Shown: positions 22,760-26,701 of the stretch, one piece after another
Position numbering within the stretch: the stretch's first letter is position 1
Layout: each line of letters starts with the position of its first letter
Assembly (NCBI GenBank): GCA_038254525.1
Contig: JBBSGC010000011.1
Location: 1-26,701, forward strand
Reading direction: 5' to 3'
Source of the DNA: JBBSGC01 sp038254525
GTDB taxonomy: Bacteria > Actinomycetota > Actinomycetes > Propionibacteriales > Nocardioidaceae
Length of the DNA: 26,701 nt
Program-made: the position numbers and the translations under genes
The notes under the pieces: generated by a model
What the model saw: the letters and a program-made list of their open reading frames with translations, nothing else
The model's database searches: none
Told to the model about the DNA's origin: nothing

Positions 22760-23962
22760 CAGTTCCTGCAGCCCCCAGGGCGCGCCGAAGTCGACGAGCA
22801 GGTCAAGGAACGGCTGCGCGTCGAACGCCTCCGGTCCCAGCACACCAGTGCCCTGCCAGGTGCCGCCGGCCAGCAGCTCGAGCGCAACGACGGGGTTGAC
22901 CGCGGTCTGCCATACCACGCACTGGTGGCCGTACTCGCGCATCGACCAGTCGTTGTCGACGACTGAGTAGAGGTACGTCGAGCGAGGCCGACCGTCCTTG
23001 CCGGTGCCGGTGACCCACAGCCCGGCGCACGTCTTGCCGTGCATGTTGTCGCCGAGGCCGGCCGGGTCCGGCAGGCAGGCGGCGACCACGTCACGTGGGC
23101 TCACCGCGACGCCGCCGACCTTGACCTGGTCGGTACGGTCGAGTCCCAGCTTGTGCAGCGTCTTGAGCACGTCGATGAACTCGTCGCCGAGGCCGTACTT
23201 GAAGGTGGCCCGCCGGCAGTCCACCCACCGCGGCATCAGCAGCACCTCCTCGTGCTCGACGTTGACGCACTCGACGGCGCCGATGCCCTCGGGGAATTCG
23301 AAGATCTCCGGCTCGCTGAACGGTTCGGTCGTGAACCAGCCGCGGTCCTGCTCCCACACCACCGGCGGGTTGAGGCACTCCTCGATCGTGGTCCAGATCG
23401 AGAACGACGGCGCGAAGTCGTGACCATCCACGGTGAGGTTGGCGCCGTCACGCGTGCCCAGCTCGTCGATCTCGCTGAACAGGTGGTCCGCCGCGTAGCG
23501 CGCGAACACGTCGGACAGCCCAGGCTCCACGCCGATTCCCACCAGCGCCAGCCGTCCGGCGTCCTCCCACTGCGCCGCCTGGGCGAACTGCTCGTCCCCC
23601 AGCTTGACGCCGGGCCGCGCGTAAGGCTGCTCCGGGTGTGGTCGCGACAGGCTCATCGCCATGTCGAGGTAGTCGGCCCCGGCGGCCCGCGCGCCCTCGA
23701 AGATCGGCATCACGAACCGGGGGTCGACGGCGTTCAGCACGTGGGTGCTGCGATGCTCTCGGGCCAGCGCCGCGACGGACTCGGCGTCCGCGGCGTCGAT
23801 CCGAGCCGCCTGGAAACGGGGATCTCCCACCGCGGCCGCGGCGCGCCGGGCCCTGCTCTCGTCGTAGTCGGCGATCACGACGGTCTCGAAGAAGTCGCGG
23901 CGCGCGGCGATCGAGACGAACGCCGAGCCGACTCCCCCGGCGCCCACCAGCAGGATCCGCAT
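22745..23962 (-). CDS. Saccharopine dehydrogenase-family NAD(P)-dependent oxidoreductase
   Basis: The 405-residue product begins with a Rossmann motif (RILLVGAGGVGSAFVS, Gly7-Gly12). DYDESRARRAAAAVGD and LNAVDPRFVMPIFEGARAAGADYLDMA follow; these are the pattern of saccharopine and carboxynorspermidine dehydrogenases. The C-terminal half (IGVEPGLSDVFARYAADHLF, GWFTTEPFSEPEIFEFPEG) is the matching catalytic domain. Whether it acts on saccharopine, a carboxyalkyl-polyamine or another imine-derived amino acid is unknown. It follows the aldehyde dehydrogenase gene by only six bases, so the two form one minus-strand operon. A polyamine- or lysine-related substrate would suit its neighbours. Confidence 0.87.
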   Translation of the reverse strand: MRILLVGAGGVGSAFVSIAARRDFFETVVIADYDESRARRAAAAVGDPRFQAARIDAADAESVAALAREHRSTHVLNAVDPRFVMPIFEGARAAGADYLDMAMSLSRPHPEQPYARPGVKLGDEQFAQAAQWEDAGRLALVGIGVEPGLSDVFARYAADHLFSEIDELGTRDGANLTVDGHDFAPSFSIWTTIEECLNPPVVWEQDRGWFTTEPFSEPEIFEFPEGIGAVECVNVEHEEVLLMPRWVDCRRATFKYGLGDEFIDVLKTLHKLGLDRTDQVKVGGVAVSPRDVVAACLPDPAGLGDNMHGKTCAGLWVTGTGKDGRPRSTYLYSVVDNDWSMREYGHQCVVWQTAVNPVVALELLAGGTWQGTGVLGPEAFDAQPFLDLLVDFGAPWGLQELSAQG

Positions 23963-23968
23963 GCGAGC

Positions 23969-25405
23969 TCAGGCCTCGATGTTGGACATGACGTGCTTGA
24001 CGCGGGTGTAGTCCGCGAAGCCGAGCATCGACAGGTCCTTGCCGTAGCCGGAGTGCTTGAAGCCGCCATGCGGCATCTCGGCCACGATCGGGATGTGGGT
24101 GTTGATCCACACGCACCCGAAGTCGAGCCGCTTGGCCATCCGCATGGCCCGCCCGTGGTCCTTCGTCCATACGCTGGACGCCAGCCCGTACTGCACTCCG
24201 TTGGCCCAGCGCACCGCCTCGTCCTCATCGTCGAACTGCTGGACGGTGATGACCGGGCCGAAGATCTCGTCCTGGATCGCCTCGTCCTGCTGCCGCAGGC
24301 CGGAGACGACCGTCGGTGCGTAGAAGTAGCCCCGCTCGCCGACCCGCGCACCGCCGGTGCGCAGCTCGGCGTGGTCGGGCAGCCGGTCGACGAAGCCACT
24401 GACCCGCGCGAGCTGCGCCTCGTTGTTGACCGGGCCGTAGAGCACGTCGTCATCGTCGGGTGCGCCGGTCTTGGTGGCCTTGGCCTGCTCGGTCAGCGCA
24501 TCGACGAAGTCGGCGTGTACGCGCGGTCCGACGAGCACCCGGGTCGCGGCCGTGCAGTCCTGGCCGGCGTTGAAGTAGCCGGCCATCGCGATCCCCTCGG
24601 CGGCGGCGGCCACGTCGGCGTCGTCGAACACCACGACCGGCGCCTTGCCGCCGAGCTCGAGATGGACGCGCTTGAGGTCGTCGGCGGCCGAGCGGGCCAC
24701 CTCGGTCCCGGCCCGGATCGAGCCGGTGATCGCGACCAGCTGTGGAGTCCGGTGGCTGACCAGAGCGCGCCCGGTGTCTCGGTCGCCGCAGATCACGTTG
24801 AAGACACCCGGCGGCAGGAACTCCGCGGCCATCTGCGCGAGCAGCGCCGACGAGGCCGGCGTGGTGTCGCTGGGCTTGAGCACCACCGTGTTGCCCGCAG
24901 CCAGGGCCGGCGCAATCTTCCAGATCCCCATCATCAGCGGGTAGTTCCACGGGGTCACCTGGGCCACCACCCCGATGGGCTCGCGGCGAATGAAAGACGT
25001 GTGGCCGCTCATGTACTCCGCCGCGGCCGCGCCTTCGAGCACCCTGGCGGCGCCGGCGAAGAACCGCACCTGGTCGACGGCCGGCGGAATCTCCTCCGCG
25101 GCGGTCAGCGCCAGCGGCTTGCCGGTGTCACGACTCTCCACGGCCACCAGCTCCTCGGCGTGGGACTCCATGGCGTCGGCCAGCCTGAGCAGCGCCCGCT
25201 GGCGCTCGCTGGGCGTGGTCTCGCGCCACTGCTCGAAGGCCCTCGCCGCCGCCGCCATGGCCCGGTCGACGTCGACCGGACCCGACATCGGCGCGGTGCC
25301 GTAGACCTCTCCGGTCGTCGGGTCGATGACGTCGTAGGCGGCGCCGTCGGCCGCCGGGACCGCGTCGTTGTCGATGACGTTGCTGATCGTGACCTTGTCG
25401 GGCAT
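23969..25405 (-). CDS. Aldehyde dehydrogenase, gamma-aminobutyraldehyde dehydrogenase-like
   Basis: The 478-residue product is a full NAD-dependent aldehyde dehydrogenase. Asn154 lies in TPWNYPLMM, Lys177 in VVLKPSD, the general base Glu250 in LELGGKAP, and the nucleophile Cys284 in NAGQDCTAATR. The C-terminus (FGCVWINTHIPIVAEMPHGG, then FKHSGYGKDLSM) closely resembles enzymes that oxidise 4-aminobutanal to GABA in putrescine breakdown, and it may accept 5-aminopentanal as well. The ATG at 25405 is chosen over an in-frame start at 25468 because GGAGAG sits just upstream. It shares an operon with the saccharopine-dehydrogenase-like gene and is divergent from the acyl-CoA dehydrogenase. Confidence 0.92.
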   Translation of the reverse strand: MPDKVTISNVIDNDAVPAADGAAYDVIDPTTGEVYGTAPMSGPVDVDRAMAAAARAFEQWRETTPSERQRALLRLADAMESHAEELVAVESRDTGKPLALTAAEEIPPAVDQVRFFAGAARVLEGAAAAEYMSGHTSFIRREPIGVVAQVTPWNYPLMMGIWKIAPALAAGNTVVLKPSDTTPASSALLAQMAAEFLPPGVFNVICGDRDTGRALVSHRTPQLVAITGSIRAGTEVARSAADDLKRVHLELGGKAPVVVFDDADVAAAAEGIAMAGYFNAGQDCTAATRVLVGPRVHADFVDALTEQAKATKTGAPDDDDVLYGPVNNEAQLARVSGFVDRLPDHAELRTGGARVGERGYFYAPTVVSGLRQQDEAIQDEIFGPVITVQQFDDEDEAVRWANGVQYGLASSVWTKDHGRAMRMAKRLDFGCVWINTHIPIVAEMPHGGFKHSGYGKDLSMLGFADYTRVKHVMSNIEA

Positions 25406-25480
25406 GGCTCTCTCCGGGTCGGTTGGCAGCGACGAACGCCATCCTGGCACGACATCCGTTGCGGACATAGCCCGGCAGAA

Positions 25481-25501
25481 CCCGATTCGTTGCCAATCGG
25501 G
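25481..25501. promoter_or_regulatory. Inverted repeat in the divergent aldehyde/acyl-CoA dehydrogenase promoter region
   Basis: CCCGATT (25481-25487) and AATCGGG (25495-25501) are perfect inverted copies seven bases apart, in the 200-base space between two divergent catabolic genes. Size and position suit an operator for a dimeric repressor or activator. A second small dyad, TCCG-TTG-CGGA, lies at about 25455-25465. Confidence 0.5.
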
Positions 25502-25606
25502 CGCCGGAGCGAGCAGATCAGCCGCTCAGTGGTTCTTGAGCACGACAGGGGGAGCCAAGGCGGTGCGGCCATAGGCTGGCAGCTGCCCCCGAGCAGAGGA
25601 GCTGAC

Positions 25607-26701
25607 GTGGCTGCACCGATCGCACCGATCGCGCCCCTGGATTTGTTCGCCATCGACGGGCTGCTCGACCAGGAGGAGCTGGCGATCCGCGACACCGTGC
25701 GCGAGTTCTGCGCCGACCGGATCCGTCCGCACATCGCCGAGTGGTTCGAGGCCGGTGACGTGCCGGCGCGCGAGCTGGCGCAGGAGCTGGGCAAGCTGGG
25801 TCTGCTCGGCATGCACCTGGAGGGCTACGGCTGCGCCGGCACCAACGCGGTGTCCTACGGGCTGGCCTGCATGGAGCTGGAGGCGGCCGACTCCGGCATC
25901 CGGAGCCTCGCGTCGGTGCAGGGGTCACTGGCGATGTTCGCTATCCGGCGCTTCGGCAGCGAGGACCAGCGCACGCGCTGGCTGCCTGCGCTGGCAGCCG
26001 GCGACGCGATCGGCTGCTTCGGGCTGACCGAGCCGGACTTCGGGTCCAACCCCGCCGGGATGCGGACCCGGGCCAGGCGCGCCGGCGACGACTGGGTGCT
26101 GGACGGCACCAAGATGTGGATCACCAACGGCTCCATCGCCGACGTCGCGGTCGTGTGGGCAACGACCGACCAGGGCATCCGCGGCTTCGTGGTTCCCACC
26201 GGCTCCGGCGGCTTCAGCGCACCGAAGATCGGGCACAAGCTGTCGCTGCGCGCCTCGGTGACCTCCGAGCTGGTGCTCGACGGCGTCCGGCTGCCCGCCG
26301 CTGCCATGCTGCCGGAGGCGCGCGGGCTGTCGGGCCCGCTCTCGTGCCTCAACGAGGCCCGCCTCGGGATCATCTTCGGCGCACTGGGGGCCGCGCGCGA
26401 CAGCCTCGAGGCCACCATCGCGTACGCCCGGACCAGGAGAGTCTTCGAGAAGACCCTGGCGGAGTACCAGCTGACCCAGAGCAAGCTCGCCGACATGTCG
26501 CTGGAGCTCGGCAAGGGCATGCTGCTGGCGCTGCACCTCGGCCGGCTGAAGGACGCCGGAACCCTGCGGGCCGAGCAGGTCAGCCTCGGCAAGCTCAACA
26601 ACGTGCGCGAGGCGCTGGCCATCGCGCGCGAGTGCCGGACGATCCTCGGCGCCAGCGGCGTGACATTGGAGTACTCACCACTGCGGCACGCCAACAACCT
26701 C
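25607..26701 (+). CDS. gcdH: Glutaryl-CoA dehydrogenase-type acyl-CoA dehydrogenase, 3' end cut off by window
   Basis: The frame is open from the GTG at 25607 (AGAGGAG about six bases upstream) through 365 codons to the window end. The text matches glutaryl-CoA dehydrogenase closely. SLASVQGSLAMFAI is in the helical domain, and the FAD/substrate region is CFGLTEPDFGSNPAGM. KMWITNGSIADVAVVWA, GIRGFVVPTGSGGFSAPKI and KLSLRASVTSELVLDGV are followed by the typical RLGIIFGALGAARDSLEAT and LADMSLELGKGMLLALHLGR. The catalytic glutamate of this family lies a few residues after the last visible codons (LRHANNL), so it cannot be checked. The enzyme oxidises and decarboxylates glutaryl-CoA to crotonyl-CoA in lysine and tryptophan breakdown. 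About 30 C-terminal residues are missing. Confidence 0.9.
   Translation, partial: MAAPIAPIAPLDLFAIDGLLDQEELAIRDTVREFCADRIRPHIAEWFEAGDVPARELAQELGKLGLLGMHLEGYGCAGTNAVSYGLACMELEAADSGIRSLASVQGSLAMFAIRRFGSEDQRTRWLPALAAGDAIGCFGLTEPDFGSNPAGMRTRARRAGDDWVLDGTKMWITNGSIADVAVVWATTDQGIRGFVVPTGSGGFSAPKIGHKLSLRASVTSELVLDGVRLPAAAMLPEARGLSGPLSCLNEARLGIIFGALGAARDSLEATIAYARTRRVFEKTLAEYQLTQSKLADMSLELGKGMLLALHLGRLKDAGTLRAEQVSLGKLNNVREALAIARECRTILGASGVTLEYSPLRHANNL

Overview
The window is chromosomal DNA from a high-GC actinobacterium. Codon third positions are almost all G or C, GTG starts are common, and the gene order (dxr, site-2 protease, ispG, DUF4081-type acetyltransferase; proS; rimP, nusA, ylxR, infB, rbfA) is the order I recall from Mycobacterium, Streptomyces and Frankia relatives. 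The genus cannot be fixed from the sequence. I see no tRNA, rRNA, CRISPR array, insertion sequence or phage gene. Most of the window is conserved core genome; the less ordinary parts are the left edge (about 1-1630) and the right-hand amine/acyl-CoA catabolic block (about 21.5 kb to the end).

Region by region: (1) 1-912 is the 3' end of an RTX-repeat calcium-binding protein. A 720-base, GC-poorer gap follows and holds what looks like a small frameshifted gene remnant. (2) 1633-6880, minus strand, is the transcription/translation operon rimP-nusA-ylxR-infB-rbfA, with potential RNA hairpins before rimP, infB and rbfA. (3) 7038-8883, plus strand and divergent from rimP, is a translationally coupled trio: a Tat/lipobox protein, a DUF4439 ferritin-like protein and an APH(6)/hydroxyurea-type small-molecule kinase. 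(4) 8896-13363 and up to 14208, minus strand, carries a membrane-anchored NTF2-like protein, a HAD hydrolase overlapping proS, a CapA-type lipoprotein and a GNAT acetyltransferase. (5) 14276-15790, plus strand, is a multi-pass LytR-CpsA-Psr (LCP) cell-wall ligase, possibly translated from a leaderless mRNA. (6) 15951-21425, minus strand, runs ABC ATPase, ABC permease, dxr, site-2 protease, ispG, tightly packed and with several ATGA overlaps. (7) 21530 to the end holds a class III aminotransferase (+), a saccharopine-dehydrogenase-like oxidoreductase (-), an aminobutyraldehyde-type aldehyde dehydrogenase (-) and a glutaryl-CoA dehydrogenase (+, cut by the window end).

How the parts work together: region 2 builds the translation initiation and transcription elongation machinery. 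Dxr and IspG are two steps of the MEP isoprenoid pathway, co-transcribed with an intramembrane protease. CapA, LCP and perhaps the GNAT protein sit together as likely envelope genes. The last four genes would fit conversion of an omega-amine or lysine-derived compound (for example cadaverine or 5-aminovalerate) to glutarate, with glutaryl-CoA then oxidised to crotonyl-CoA; the substrate is inferred, not shown. I did not find a clearly novel defence or mobile system. The best leads are the structured leaders in the nusA operon, the decayed gene beside the RTX protein, and the catabolic set at the right edge.
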